Positions 52,008 through 60,252 of a stretch of DNA of 64,000 nt are shown here, piece after piece. The stretch is from JASLQO01 sp002327525 (GTDB lineage Bacteria > Pseudomonadota > Gammaproteobacteria > Pseudomonadales > Azotimanducaceae). Position 1 is the stretch's first letter. Every line of letters begins with the position of its first letter. The stretch covers positions 22,122-86,121 of the forward strand of contig JASLQO010000026.1 in the NCBI GenBank assembly GCA_030744435.1, written 5' to 3'. The translations under genes were made by a program, and so were the position numbers. Below the pieces are notes generated by a model. That model made no database searches and was not told the origin of the DNA. It saw only the letters and a program-made list of their open reading frames with translations.

Positions 52008-52370
52008 TTAGAGTCCGGTGGATTGCCAGGCAAGCATCTCATAGGTCGTACCGCTGCGTTTCCACACACTCAGAAACTTGTTGGCGAGTTCCCGTTCGGC
52101 GTCGTCCTTGATCACTCGTCCCTGTACTATGCCTGTGTAGATGAAGATGTCGCCGTGTGAGGCGATGACTGTGTCTTCGATATCCAGTGTCAGGTAGCGA
52201 ACGCTCTTGCCGGCGATGGTGTCGAGTACGGCCTGCTTGTCGTCGGTACGGCCGGAGGAGTGCGTCCAGGTGAGATCATCACTCAAGATCTGAGCCAGCG
52301 CATCGACATCCGCTGCGATCATGGCGTTGCGCCTTTTGGCATCGGCCTGGAGCAGGTCTGGTTCGCTCAT
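52008..52370 (-). CDS. NTF2-like / DUF4440 domain protein
   Basis: A protein of 120 residues. It opens SEPDLLQADAKRRNAMIAAD and contains VDALAQILSDDLTWTHSSG near 25-43, the front of the cone-shaped NTF2/SnoaL fold, then SDGRT-like turn DDKQAVLDTIAGKSVRYLTL and ANKFLSVWKRSGTTYEMLAW at the end. These proteins bind or convert small molecules or act as accessory subunits. The start is 5 bases from the panE-like stop, so the two are probably co-transcribed. Confidence 0.85.
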   Translation of the reverse strand: MSEPDLLQADAKRRNAMIAADVDALAQILSDDLTWTHSSGRTDDKQAVLDTIAGKSVRYLTLDIEDTVIASHGDIFIYTGIVQGRVIKDDAERELANKFLSVWKRSGTTYEMLAWQSTGL

Positions 52371-52374
52371 TTCT

Positions 52375-53295
52375 TCATTCCTGTGGTTTGCGCTCGAGAG
52401 CTTTCACGAGGCTGGTGAGTGTGGCATTGACCGGTGCCGTTAGACCGGCCTTCGCGGCCTCGCGCGGTATGGCGCCATTGATGACGTCGATTTCACTTAC
52501 GCGCCCCGCTTCTATGTCCAGCAGCACTGAGGGGCGTGCTTTCGGCATGCGCTCGGCAAATTCTCGTACGAGCGCGACCGGGTCTTCGACCGTGATGCCG
52601 ACATTCAGTGCCCTGGCTACGGTCCAGGCCTCGGCGGCGGCCGAGCGACTGACCTGGCCGAGTTCGGGGTGTTCCAGCACCTCGCCGATGGTCAGACCGG
52701 TCAGCGCGCAGATTGCGCTGTAGGCCGCGTTGCAGATTAGCTTTTCCCATTGCATGGCGAGCACGTTGTCGATGGCTTGCGCATCGAATCCGGCATCGCG
52801 CCATACAGCGGCCACTGTTTCGACCGCCTCACCTGATAAGCCGTCGTACGCGCCCATGCGGATTGCCTTCATGTCGTTGTGGTGCGCATGGCCCGGCTCG
52901 GGCAACGATGCCCCAAATCCCTGGGCTACGCCTACGATCAGACAGCCACTCCCGATGACTTCTGCCACGTCCTCAGCACTGCCGAGACCGTTCTGGATGG
53001 TAAGGACAAGCGTGCCGTGCGCGATGAGCGGTGCACAAGACCGGGCTGCCGCCCGGGCGTGTGCAGCCTTGACGGCGATGATGACCAGCTCTGCTGCTGT
53101 GGCTGGCGGTTGTGTGCAGGCGGCTATGCTCACCGTGCGATCGCCACTGGCACCGGAAACGCGCAGGCCTCGATTGACAATGGCCCGTACATGCGCTTCG
53201 TTGGTATCGACTCCGATCACCTCGTGACCGGCGCAAGCCAGCAGACCCGCGTAAATGGAGCCCATGGCGCCGCAACCGACTACTGCGATTTTCAT
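52375..53295 (-). CDS. 2-dehydropantoate 2-reductase-like oxidoreductase (PanE/ApbA family)
   Basis: A protein of 306 residues with an N-terminal NADP site, KIAVVGCGAMGSIYAGLLAC, IIAVKAAHARAAARSCAPL near 72, TIQNGLGSAEDVAEVIGSGC near 98, and WEKLICNAAYSAICALTGLT with the catalytic Lys near 180. The C-terminal domain ends with ARPSVLLDIEAGRVSEIDVI and NGAIPREAAKAGLTAPVN, typical of the family. Enzymes of this family also reduce other 2-oxo acids. Next to a D-tartrate dehydratase-like gene, a role on oxaloacetate-type oxo acids instead of pantothenate synthesis is possible. Confidence 0.88.
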   Translation of the reverse strand: MKIAVVGCGAMGSIYAGLLACAGHEVIGVDTNEAHVRAIVNRGLRVSGASGDRTVSIAACTQPPATAAELVIIAVKAAHARAAARSCAPLIAHGTLVLTIQNGLGSAEDVAEVIGSGCLIVGVAQGFGASLPEPGHAHHNDMKAIRMGAYDGLSGEAVETVAAVWRDAGFDAQAIDNVLAMQWEKLICNAAYSAICALTGLTIGEVLEHPELGQVSRSAAAEAWTVARALNVGITVEDPVALVREFAERMPKARPSVLLDIEAGRVSEIDVINGAIPREAAKAGLTAPVNATLTSLVKALERKPQE

Positions 53296-53322
53296 CGTTC
53301 CTCGTTTTCGTTTGGTTCGCCC

Positions 53323-54486
53323 TTAAGTGAGTATATCGAGATGTGTTCGAAGTTCGCGTTTCAGCTCGAGCCCGAACCCCGGAACTTCTGTAGGCCACAC
53401 CAGGCCGTCCGCTACATCGCACTCGGGTGGGTAACCGCCAAACGGCTGGAAGACGCCGGGGTACGCCTCGCATCCGCCGAGGTCTAGTGCGACCGCGATG
53501 TGCAGGTTGATGAGGTGGCCTCCGTGTGGGAAACACTGGGCACGTGTGATGCCGTGTTGTTCGAGAATCCCGATCATTCGGGTGTACTCGGTGAGTCCGT
53601 AGCTCAATCCGGCATCCATCTGAAAGATGTCCTTACCTGGGCGCATACCGCCGAAACGTACCAGATTCGATGCATCTATGGCGCTGAAGAGATTTTCCCC
53701 GGTGGCGATGGGGCCATCGTATGCCTCGGCGATGGCGCGGTTCAGCGCATAATCGAGAGGATCACCTGGTTCCTCGTACCAGCGTAGACCCAATGGCTGC
53801 ATGGCGCGTCCGTATTCGAGCGCCGTGTCGAGATCGAAGCGGCCGTTTGCGTCCACAGACAGGCGTGCACTATCACCGGCGACATCGAGCGCGGTCTCGA
53901 TTCGCTGCATGTCCTCGGCGAGCGGAGCCCCGCCGATTTTCAACTTGAACGCATCGAAGCCGATGCTTCGGTATTGCTTGAGTTCTTCGCGCAGCCGTTT
54001 CATCGAGGCGCCAGGGTAGTAGTACCCGCCAGCGGCATAGACCGTAGCGGGCCTGCGTTCCACAGAGTGGCCGAAGTGGCGAGCGATGGTGCGATAGGCG
54101 GGTTCTCCACCGAGCTTCGCGTTCAGATCCCAGACCGCGAGTTCCAGTGCACCAAGGGCTCCCGCACGGTCTCCGTGTCCGCCGGGTTTCTCGTTGCGCA
54201 TGGCGGTTGCTGCAATCGCAGCGGCATCGAAAGTGCGGTGGTCGGAGGCGAGTAGTGTGGAAGGATCGGCCGCGAGCACGCGCGGAATCATGCGCTCTCG
54301 CAGGATTCCAGCCTGACCGAAGCGGCCGATGGAGTTGAATCCGAAGCCGACCAGTGTACGGCCATCGACGGTCTGGTCGCTGATCAGGGCTACCAGTGAG
54401 ACGGTGTGTTCAGAAAAGTTGACGACCGCATTGGCGACATTGCCTGCCAGCGGTACGGTGCGTTCCCGGATCTCGAGAATTCTCAC
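53323..54486 (-). CDS. Enolase-superfamily dehydratase, D-tartrate dehydratase-like
   Basis: A protein of 387 residues. The Lys pair is in FDAFKLKIGGAP near 180, metal ligands in ARLSVDANGRFDLD (Asp), RWYEEPGDPLDYAL (Glu) and GPIATGENLFSAID (Glu). Further blocks are FGFNSIGRFGQAGILRERM near 50, MRNEKPGGHGDRAGALGALE near 98, VYAAGGYYYPGASMKRLREE, and FPHGGHLINLHIAVALDLGG with the late His. From memory these match D(-)-tartrate dehydratase of Bradyrhizobium closely, block for block. It would dehydrate D-tartrate or a related diacid to an oxo acid such as oxaloacetate. The neighbouring oxo-acid reductase fits a small module. Confidence 0.85.
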   Translation of the reverse strand: MRILEIRERTVPLAGNVANAVVNFSEHTVSLVALISDQTVDGRTLVGFGFNSIGRFGQAGILRERMIPRVLAADPSTLLASDHRTFDAAAIAATAMRNEKPGGHGDRAGALGALELAVWDLNAKLGGEPAYRTIARHFGHSVERRPATVYAAGGYYYPGASMKRLREELKQYRSIGFDAFKLKIGGAPLAEDMQRIETALDVAGDSARLSVDANGRFDLDTALEYGRAMQPLGLRWYEEPGDPLDYALNRAIAEAYDGPIATGENLFSAIDASNLVRFGGMRPGKDIFQMDAGLSYGLTEYTRMIGILEQHGITRAQCFPHGGHLINLHIAVALDLGGCEAYPGVFQPFGGYPPECDVADGLVWPTEVPGFGLELKRELRTHLDILT

Positions 54487-54573
54487 GAGAGATCTTTTGG
54501 GGATGAAAGCCGGATCATGGAAGGATTATATGCATCAGCCAGCCAGCGTGCAGCGTAGGTGGCTAGTGGCCCA

Positions 54574-55068
54574 TTAGGTACAGCTGAGCGCGGTAACCTG
54601 TTTGAGGTGTGTGTGCAGATCGTTATCGTTGACATAGCCACGCATCCAGCCGACGAAATCGCCGCCCGTGTCACCGAGCAACGTGAAAGGCGTGGCTGGG
54701 ATGCCACCGATCGACCGCAGAAGCTCAGGAGAGGCCTGATATGCTGGAAACCGTGGGCGCAGTGTGTTGATCTCTTTCATCAGGCTTGCCCGGGTTCCGT
54801 TCACCCCCACGGCGAGGGCTTCGAAATGACCTTCACAGCGTTGGTGTAAACGGTTGATGGCCCGCACTTGTCGGAAACACCAGCTGCAGCCGGGTTCGAA
54901 GAACACCATGAGTACCGGCTTGCCATTGTAGCGTGACAACGTGTGCCTTTCCGGGGCTGACAGGCTTTTTAATTCGTAATCCAGGAGCGACACGTTGTTG
55001 GAGTCGCTGAGCGCGAGCACGGAGGAGAGAGAGGCAAGCAGAAAGCAGCAGAGGCGAACGGTATTCAC
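54574..55068 (-). CDS. TlpA-like periplasmic redoxin
   Basis: A protein of 164 residues with a signal peptide (LCCFLLASLSSVLALS) and the thioredoxin-like active site VFFEPGCSWCFRQVRAIN near residues 55-72 (CSWC). The cis-Pro is in IGGIPATPFTLLG near 120. It overlaps the TonB receptor gene by 4 bases (ATGA), so it is translationally coupled to it. TlpA-type proteins reduce or insert disulfides, or handle Cys-bound metals, in the periplasm. The upstream receptor has an unusual Cys pair (ECSMCG) in its plug, which could be its target. Confidence 0.85.
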   Translation of the reverse strand: MNTVRLCCFLLASLSSVLALSDSNNVSLLDYELKSLSAPERHTLSRYNGKPVLMVFFEPGCSWCFRQVRAINRLHQRCEGHFEALAVGVNGTRASLMKEINTLRPRFPAYQASPELLRSIGGIPATPFTLLGDTGGDFVGWMRGYVNDNDLHTHLKQVTALSCT

Positions 55069-57185
55069 AGCTCGAACTTCACGCCAGCATAGATTTCACG
55101 TCCGCGTAACGGTCCGTAGATGTAGCCGACGTCGTAGCTGCCGGTGCTGTCCCAGAACAGTGGTGTTTGCATGTCACCGGCCTGAGTTTTGTCGAACAGG
55201 TTGTATGCACCCAGGTAAACAGAGAGGTGGTCACCGATGTCGCGCGACAGGCGTACATCGAGAGTCCAGTACGCTTGCGCCGACGTGCTTTTTTCGAGAG
55301 ATTCGCCGAGTATGTTGCGGCCTTCGTATCCATAGCGCGACAGATCGCGGCTACCTGTCCACACCGCGGTTGCATAGGCGTTCCAGCGCCCATTCTCATA
55401 GTCTGCCGTGAGCGTGAGACGATCTTCGATGGGCGCGATGGCGTATGCACGCTCGAAGTTGCGATCGTAATCGAAGTGTTCGAGGGTGGCGCCAAGTGTG
55501 AGGGAATCGGTGAGTTTGTAGCCGAGTGCAAGGTCGCTTGACAGGGCGAGCGCGCTGTCGTCGAGTTGCGTGAGCAGCGGCACACCACCCGGCGTGGCGC
55601 TCACGGACGACAGGTTGTCGACGCGCGTGTACGCCATCGACAAGGTACTGGTGAGTCGATTTCCTTCGAAGCTCAGCGCATAGGTTGCGGATTTCGACCG
55701 CTCGAGATCGTCGACATCGATGGCGAATCCGTCACCTGCATCGAGAATACCGTGATCCGTCTCGAAAAAGGACAGCGGGGCGCGGTAACCGATGCCGAGC
55801 GATACGCGGGAGGAGAGCTGATCGGTGTGGCGGTACTGCGCATCGATACGCGGCGAAATCAAGGTCTGTTCGATCTCCGTGCCGGGTTTCTCCGGCGTGA
55901 CGAAATCGGCCTCGACGTTGTCGATGCGAACGGCCAATGCCACTTCCAGCGCATCGGAAGCAAGCCAGGCGTCCTGCAGGTAAAACCCGGTTACACGGTA
56001 GTCGAAACTGTCTTCGATGTAGTTGTCGCTGGCATCACCGGCCAGGGAATGCGAGCGCATCTGTTCATCCCTGCGGTCCACGCCGAAGGTGAGGAGGTGG
56101 TTAGCGTTGAGGATGTAGTTATTGCGCAGATCCAGATACGTCAATTTGTCTCGCGCGGCATAGTCGAATCCCTCATAGAAGGATTCCTGGTCGTGTTGGG
56201 AGTAGGCGCCGGTGAGCGTTGCGTTGAATCGATCGCCGAACTCGTGCAACCAGCTCACGGTGAGTTCCATACGTTCAGTATCGATCCACTCGGTGGTTTC
56301 CCAGGGTTTGCCGGTAAACTGCTTACGCACGTCGTTCTCTTGGAACATCTGTGCGGCGGGTGTGCCGTCGAAATCTCGAAGGAGACTGTCGATACCCGAG
56401 CGCACCATGGTGCCGCCAAAAATCTCGGAGTCGATGTAGGCGCCGCGAAACGTGAGGTTGTCGCGGTCTGTGGGGTCGCCCGACACGCGCAGGATGACGT
56501 TGCGATTGTCCTGCAGCGGGGCCTCGCTGACGCCGTTGTCGTCGGCGTCGACCTTATCGTGACGGTCGAATTGCGTGACGAGGCTAGTGCGCAAACGGCC
56601 GTCGTCACTCACCAGAGTACCCATGGCGCTGATCAGATAGCCGTCTCCCTCTTCGAACGTTCCGTTAATTTCCAGGCCGGTGCGATCCGGTTCTTTCGAT
56701 ACCACGTTGATAGTGCCGCCGATGGCCTCCGGCGCTATCAGCGATGCCCCCGCACCGCGAGCGACTTCGATACGCTCGACACCCGTGGTCGCAATGGCGT
56801 CTACCGCGTAATAACCGGCGAGCATGGTGTGCAGCGGTACGCCGTCAGTGAGTATGGTGGTGTGCTCGCCGCGCATGCCGTTCAGCATGATGCGCTTCAC
56901 ACCGCACATCGAGCACTCGTTGGATACGCGAACGCCGGGAGAGGCTGCAATTGCCTGCGAGAGATTGACCGCTTGCCGTGCTTCGATGATGTGCTCGTCG
57001 ATTACCTCCGTTTTCTGAATTGCGTCCATCAGGGCACCGGCTTGATACAGGCGCTGGCGCACGCCAACTGCCACCACTTCTTCTACGCTCTGGGATTCAT
57101 CGGTGATGGGAGGGGTTTCGTTTGCGTATCCAGAAGCTGTGCAGGCGGTGATGAACACAGAAAGGGCGAGGCGGGAGCATGGCAT
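55065..57185 (-). CDS. TonB-dependent outer-membrane receptor with Cys-pair plug
   Basis: A protein of 706 residues with a signal peptide (ALSVFITACTASGYANE) and a TonB-box-like EEVVAVGV. The plug (residues 40-160) contains SNECSMCGVKRIMLNGMRGE then TTILTDGVPLHT and VERIEVARGAGASLIAPEAI. A 22-strand barrel of about 540 residues follows. It ends in Leu after KFE rather than the usual Phe. The NxCxxCG pair in the plug marks a subclass of receptors; I cannot name its ligand. A Fur-box-like site lies just upstream, so iron or an iron complex is the first candidate. The coupled redoxin gene follows. Confidence 0.9.
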   Translation of the reverse strand: MPCSRLALSVFITACTASGYANETPPITDESQSVEEVVAVGVRQRLYQAGALMDAIQKTEVIDEHIIEARQAVNLSQAIAASPGVRVSNECSMCGVKRIMLNGMRGEHTTILTDGVPLHTMLAGYYAVDAIATTGVERIEVARGAGASLIAPEAIGGTINVVSKEPDRTGLEINGTFEEGDGYLISAMGTLVSDDGRLRTSLVTQFDRHDKVDADDNGVSEAPLQDNRNVILRVSGDPTDRDNLTFRGAYIDSEIFGGTMVRSGIDSLLRDFDGTPAAQMFQENDVRKQFTGKPWETTEWIDTERMELTVSWLHEFGDRFNATLTGAYSQHDQESFYEGFDYAARDKLTYLDLRNNYILNANHLLTFGVDRRDEQMRSHSLAGDASDNYIEDSFDYRVTGFYLQDAWLASDALEVALAVRIDNVEADFVTPEKPGTEIEQTLISPRIDAQYRHTDQLSSRVSLGIGYRAPLSFFETDHGILDAGDGFAIDVDDLERSKSATYALSFEGNRLTSTLSMAYTRVDNLSSVSATPGGVPLLTQLDDSALALSSDLALGYKLTDSLTLGATLEHFDYDRNFERAYAIAPIEDRLTLTADYENGRWNAYATAVWTGSRDLSRYGYEGRNILGESLEKSTSAQAYWTLDVRLSRDIGDHLSVYLGAYNLFDKTQAGDMQTPLFWDSTGSYDVGYIYGPLRGREIYAGVKFEL

Positions 57186-57220
57186 TAGTACGATTTTTCA
57201 TCTGGCAGCAGCTGTTATCA

Positions 57221-57240
57221 AATGCTAATCGTTCTTATTT
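57221..57240 (-). promoter_or_regulatory. Fur-box-like site upstream of the TonB receptor
   Basis: AATGCTAATCGTTCTTATTT closely follows the gammaproteobacterial Fur consensus style AATGATAATNATTCTCATTT, with the expected AAT...ATT spacing. It sits 36-55 bases upstream of the receptor ATG (57185) in locally AT-rich DNA. No other obvious operator is nearby. Confidence 0.65.
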
Positions 57241-57279
57241 AGATTGGCAATAGGTCCAGGAGGATTATCTGTTGCGTTC

Positions 57280-57590
57280 GAATTGAATACGCGTCTGCCG
57301 CATCTGCCGCTCGGGATGTTGGAGTACGGCCGGCGCGCGGCCAGTATGGCCCACACATTGCAGGCGCAAGGGCTGGATATGATCTATCCGGGGCTGACAT
57401 CACACCCGATCATGAGTTGGCGCGCGAGTTGTTTCGCTGCGAGTGCGGGCTTGGAGGCGTGTTTGCGCACGATGCGGGAAGCAAGCGCAAGGCCAACGAA
57501 ATGATGTCGGGCTGCAGAATCAACAAGGCTCCGGCTACATCGTGGTGAGTCTCGGTTTTCACGATACTCTGATGGGCTGGAAACGTGGCC
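57280..57590 (+). pseudogene. Cys/Met-metabolism PLP enzyme (methionine gamma-lyase-like), C-terminal remnant
   Basis: Three successive plus-strand frames give pieces of the C-terminal half of a gamma-lyase family enzyme. Frame 1 reads RLPHLPLGMLEYGRRAASMA and LQAQGLDMIYPGLTSHP. Frame 2 reads HELARELFRCECGLGGVFA and HDAGSKRKANEMMSG. Frame 3 reads LQNQQGSGYIVVSLGFHDTL then MGW. The order matches the family (PGLxxHPQHxLxxxxx, then LQN..xFxAVSLGxxDTLxS). At least two frameshifts are needed and the N-terminal PLP domain is missing. It ends about 30 bases before tRNA-Ser. Confidence 0.7.
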
Positions 57591-57617
57591 TGGTTTTCCC
57601 CACAATGCCGCACCCTC

Positions 57618-57708
<91 letters not shown>

Positions 57709-57762
57709 AATTATATAAGGGGCCTGTGGCCCCGGATCTTCCTGTTAGTCGGAAGAGAATGC

Positions 57763-58338
57763 TCAGGAAACGTTGGCTTGCGTGTAGCGATGCTCACTTG
57801 CGATAAGTCGCGGTGGAGAGCGACTTATGTCGGCAAACTGACGAACGTCCTCGGCGATGATATTCACGCTCTCGGGTGAGGTGTAAAACCGATTGCGCAG
57901 GTCGTCGACGGATGCGAATCCGCACAACGCAAACCCATCTAGCTCGAGTCCTGAGAGATTCGCGACGACGCTCAATTGCGTGTAGTGCGTCATGTGAGCA
58001 TGGTGCTCGAGCGCGAGTGGAGCATGCTGGTCGCGCCAGTGCGCATCGGCGTGTACGTGCGATAGATCTGCCCGCCGTATGAGGGGGAACAGTGCGATAG
58101 TTTCAGGCGTGCCTGCTTTCACGAGGCGCCGGAAGACTGTGTAGGCACCCACATCGCCGACTCGACTCACTGCGTCGATATCGTCCGTGGCAACGGTTAC
58201 CAACGCGCGAAAGGGCAGATGCTGCCATTGCTCTCTCTCATCGCAATACAACGTGCCCGACATGTGCTCCGCGAGAGCGCGGGCGGCATCGAGATTATTC
58301 GACGCCGCCGCGAGCTGCATTACTGCGTTCTCATGCAT
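57763..58338 (-). CDS. EthD-domain-like protein
   Basis: A protein of 191 residues from ATG 58338 with GGGAGG 8 bases upstream; a longer reading into the enoyl-CoA hydratase gene is not supported. The first half (DEREQWQHLPFRALVTVATD, then YTVFRRLVKAGTPETIALFP) precedes an EthD-type segment HADAHWRDQHAPLALEHHAH near 105-125. FASVDDLRNRFYTSPESVNI and ADISRSPPRLIASEHRY follow, as in EthD proteins. Function is unknown. It lies 26 bases after the enoyl-CoA hydratase stop and is likely co-transcribed with it. Confidence 0.8.
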   Translation of the reverse strand: MHENAVMQLAAASNNLDAARALAEHMSGTLYCDEREQWQHLPFRALVTVATDDIDAVSRVGDVGAYTVFRRLVKAGTPETIALFPLIRRADLSHVHADAHWRDQHAPLALEHHAHMTHYTQLSVVANLSGLELDGFALCGFASVDDLRNRFYTSPESVNIIAEDVRQFADISRSPPRLIASEHRYTQANVS

Positions 58339-58364
58339 TTTTTTCGCCTCCCTGGTCGCGAGAA

Positions 58365-59165
58365 TCAGCGCCCCTTGAAGTTGGGTTGTCGCTTCTCCTG
58401 AAATGCGGCCACCGCCTCGCGGTGGTCTTCGCTCGCCATCGTTACCTCTTCGTACTTCAGACACATGGGCATCACGACGCTGGAAACCGAGCGCAGATAG
58501 GCGTTGACCGCCATCTTCGATGCCGTGATGGCCTTGGGCGCACCGGCGGCGAGCTTCTCGGCCACCTCCATAGCTCTGGCCATGAGTTGGTCCTTGTCCT
58601 CGACATAGAAGTTGGCGAGCCCTATTTCAACCGCCTCTTTCCCACTGACGCGGTCTCCGGTCATGAGGTAGTACTTGGCGCGGTTCACACCGATGAGAAA
58701 CGGCCAGATCAACTGGCCGCCGTCACCGGCACCAATGCCCATGTTGACGTGCGTATCGGCGAACACCGTGTTGGGCCCGGCGATGACCACATCGCACAAC
58801 AGCGCCACATTTGCACCGAGGCCCATGGCGTAGCCGTTGACCGCTGAGATGATGGGTTTTTCACACTCCAGGATATGGTCGACGATTTGGCGGGCTTCCA
58901 CCCACAGAGAGGGACCCTCCGGATTGGAGCCGATGGGATCGCCGGGACCGAAGTCACCCCCGGCGCTGAAGGCGCGACCTTCACCTGTGAGGATGAGCAC
59001 TCTGGCATCGCGGTCGTTGCCGAAGTCGCGGCTGAAGCGGGCGAGTTCGGCGTGCATGGAGCCGTTGACGGCGTTGAGGCGCTCGGGCCGATTGAGCGTC
59101 ATCACCACGATGCCGTTGTCGCGGCGCTCGATGAGCATAGTCTGGTAGTTTTCCTGTTTGAGCAC
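58365..59165 (-). CDS. Enoyl-CoA hydratase/isomerase family protein
   Basis: A protein of 266 residues from GTG 59165 with GAGGGAGAAC upstream. Crotonase features: VVMTLNRPERLNAVNGSMHA near 20, LTGEGRAFSAGGDFGPGDPI near 60-79 (oxyanion FSAGGDF), KPIISAVNGYAMGLGANVAL near 104-123 (second oxyanion Gly) and DTHVNMGIGAGDGGQLIWPF. The first catalytic Glu of hydratases (usually GGGCELAL) is replaced by GLGANVAL, and the second region reads GIGAGDGG, so it may be an isomerase or another crotonase-fold enzyme rather than a plain hydratase. The substrate is unknown. Confidence 0.9.
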   Translation of the reverse strand: MLKQENYQTMLIERRDNGIVVMTLNRPERLNAVNGSMHAELARFSRDFGNDRDARVLILTGEGRAFSAGGDFGPGDPIGSNPEGPSLWVEARQIVDHILECEKPIISAVNGYAMGLGANVALLCDVVIAGPNTVFADTHVNMGIGAGDGGQLIWPFLIGVNRAKYYLMTGDRVSGKEAVEIGLANFYVEDKDQLMARAMEVAEKLAAGAPKAITASKMAVNAYLRSVSSVVMPMCLKYEEVTMASEDHREAVAAFQEKRQPNFKGR

Positions 59166-59192
59166 GGGTTCTCCCTCTGTGTGTGTCCTCAC

Positions 59193-59649
59193 GCAGAATA
59201 AACCTGGTGCATCCTGCAGTCACGGCGATTGCCGTACAATCTCGAACATGCCTAACCGTGCAGATGGTGTTGTCTGGAAGTTCTCCAAACACCGGCACGA
59301 TATGGCTCAGAGGTGAGCGCACCAAAACTCGAGCGATTAGTTTGTGTTAGCCAGTCGCCAGGCCATGCCTGTGCTGCCTGGATTATCGACGATAGTCCGT
59401 TGCCATGAGTGTTAGGTGGTGAATTCATAGCGGACTGGGCCTTTTACCTCGTGCAACCGATATTTCGTGATAATCGTCGTGGTGGGCGCGCACGCCCATG
59501 GGGGCTTCGGGCGCGCCGGATTGCCTGCATGTCATGCGGTGAGGCTGGCAACCAAAACAATGATTGGTGGCATTCATCATAGCGTTGAGAAGTGTCTGGC
59601 TATGTAGCGATTCGTCACACAGATAACCTCATGTGCCAAAATAGCGGGG
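59193..59649. other. Gene-free stretch of about 450 bp
   Basis: Both strands lack a convincing ORF. A 22-codon frame at 59249 (MPNRADGVVWKFSKHRHD) has no ribosome site. The only structure noticed is a GC-rich palindromic patch near 59488-59519 (GGGCGCGCACGCCC). It may be degraded coding DNA, but no family is recognisable. Confidence 0.4.
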
Positions 59650-60252
59650 ATGGGTACACAAAGGTGTGAATGCGCGTTCGAGAAGCTATGTACGCAGGTA
59701 CGCGCCTGCCAACTGTGCGAAACACATCTGCCACTCGGACCGCGCCCGGTATTTCAGGCACATCCGGCGGCGCGCATTCTGATCGCCGCCCAGGCGCCCG
59801 GCACGCGCGTGCATGAAACGGGCATTCCCTTCAACGATCCGAGCGGTGACCGGTTGCGCCAATGGATGGGGATTGACCGCGACGTTTTCTATGACGAATT
59901 ACGCATCGCGCTTCTACCCATGGGGTTCTGTTATCCCGGGCGGGGTAAGTCCGGCGACCTGCCGCCTCGCGAAGAGTGTGCACCCGCATGGCGTAAATCT
60001 CTGCTCGATCATCTGCCGGACATTCGTTTGACCCTGGTGATGGGTCAGTATGCACATGGCTGGCATCTGCCGGAGCCAGCGTATCAAAACCTCACCGAAC
60101 GCGTGCGAGCGTGGCGGACCTTCGGCGACGGGATCATGCCCCTGCCTCACCCGAGCCCACGTAACAATTTGTGGTTGCGTCGCAATCCCTGGTTCGAAGA
60201 AGAACTGGTGCCGGCGCTTCGAGAGCGAGTGCAGCAGATCATCGGGCGATAG
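59650..60252 (+). CDS. Uracil-DNA glycosylase family protein
   Basis: A protein of 200 residues. It opens with CTQVRACQLCETHLPLGPRP, a Cys-containing stretch like the front of family 4/5 glycosylases but without the full iron-sulfur set. The core ARILIAAQAPGTRVHETGIPF near 40 matches motif A (GEAPG-like, here AQAPGxRxxxxGxPF), and GIMPLPHPSPRNNLWLRRNP near 160-180 matches motif B (HPSPxN). It should excise uracil or other damaged bases. The start is the first ATG and lacks a strong ribosome site. It overlaps by 14 bases the convergent MFS gene. Confidence 0.85.
   Translation: MGTQRCECAFEKLCTQVRACQLCETHLPLGPRPVFQAHPAARILIAAQAPGTRVHETGIPFNDPSGDRLRQWMGIDRDVFYDELRIALLPMGFCYPGRGKSGDLPPREECAPAWRKSLLDHLPDIRLTLVMGQYAHGWHLPEPAYQNLTERVRAWRTFGDGIMPLPHPSPRNNLWLRRNPWFEEELVPALRERVQQIIGR

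Noticed and set aside
55566..57188. A 540-codon plus-strand ORF opposite the TonB receptor
   Set aside because: It is the antisense shadow of a GC-rich gene. The minus strand has signal peptide, plug and barrel features and the plus reading matches no family.
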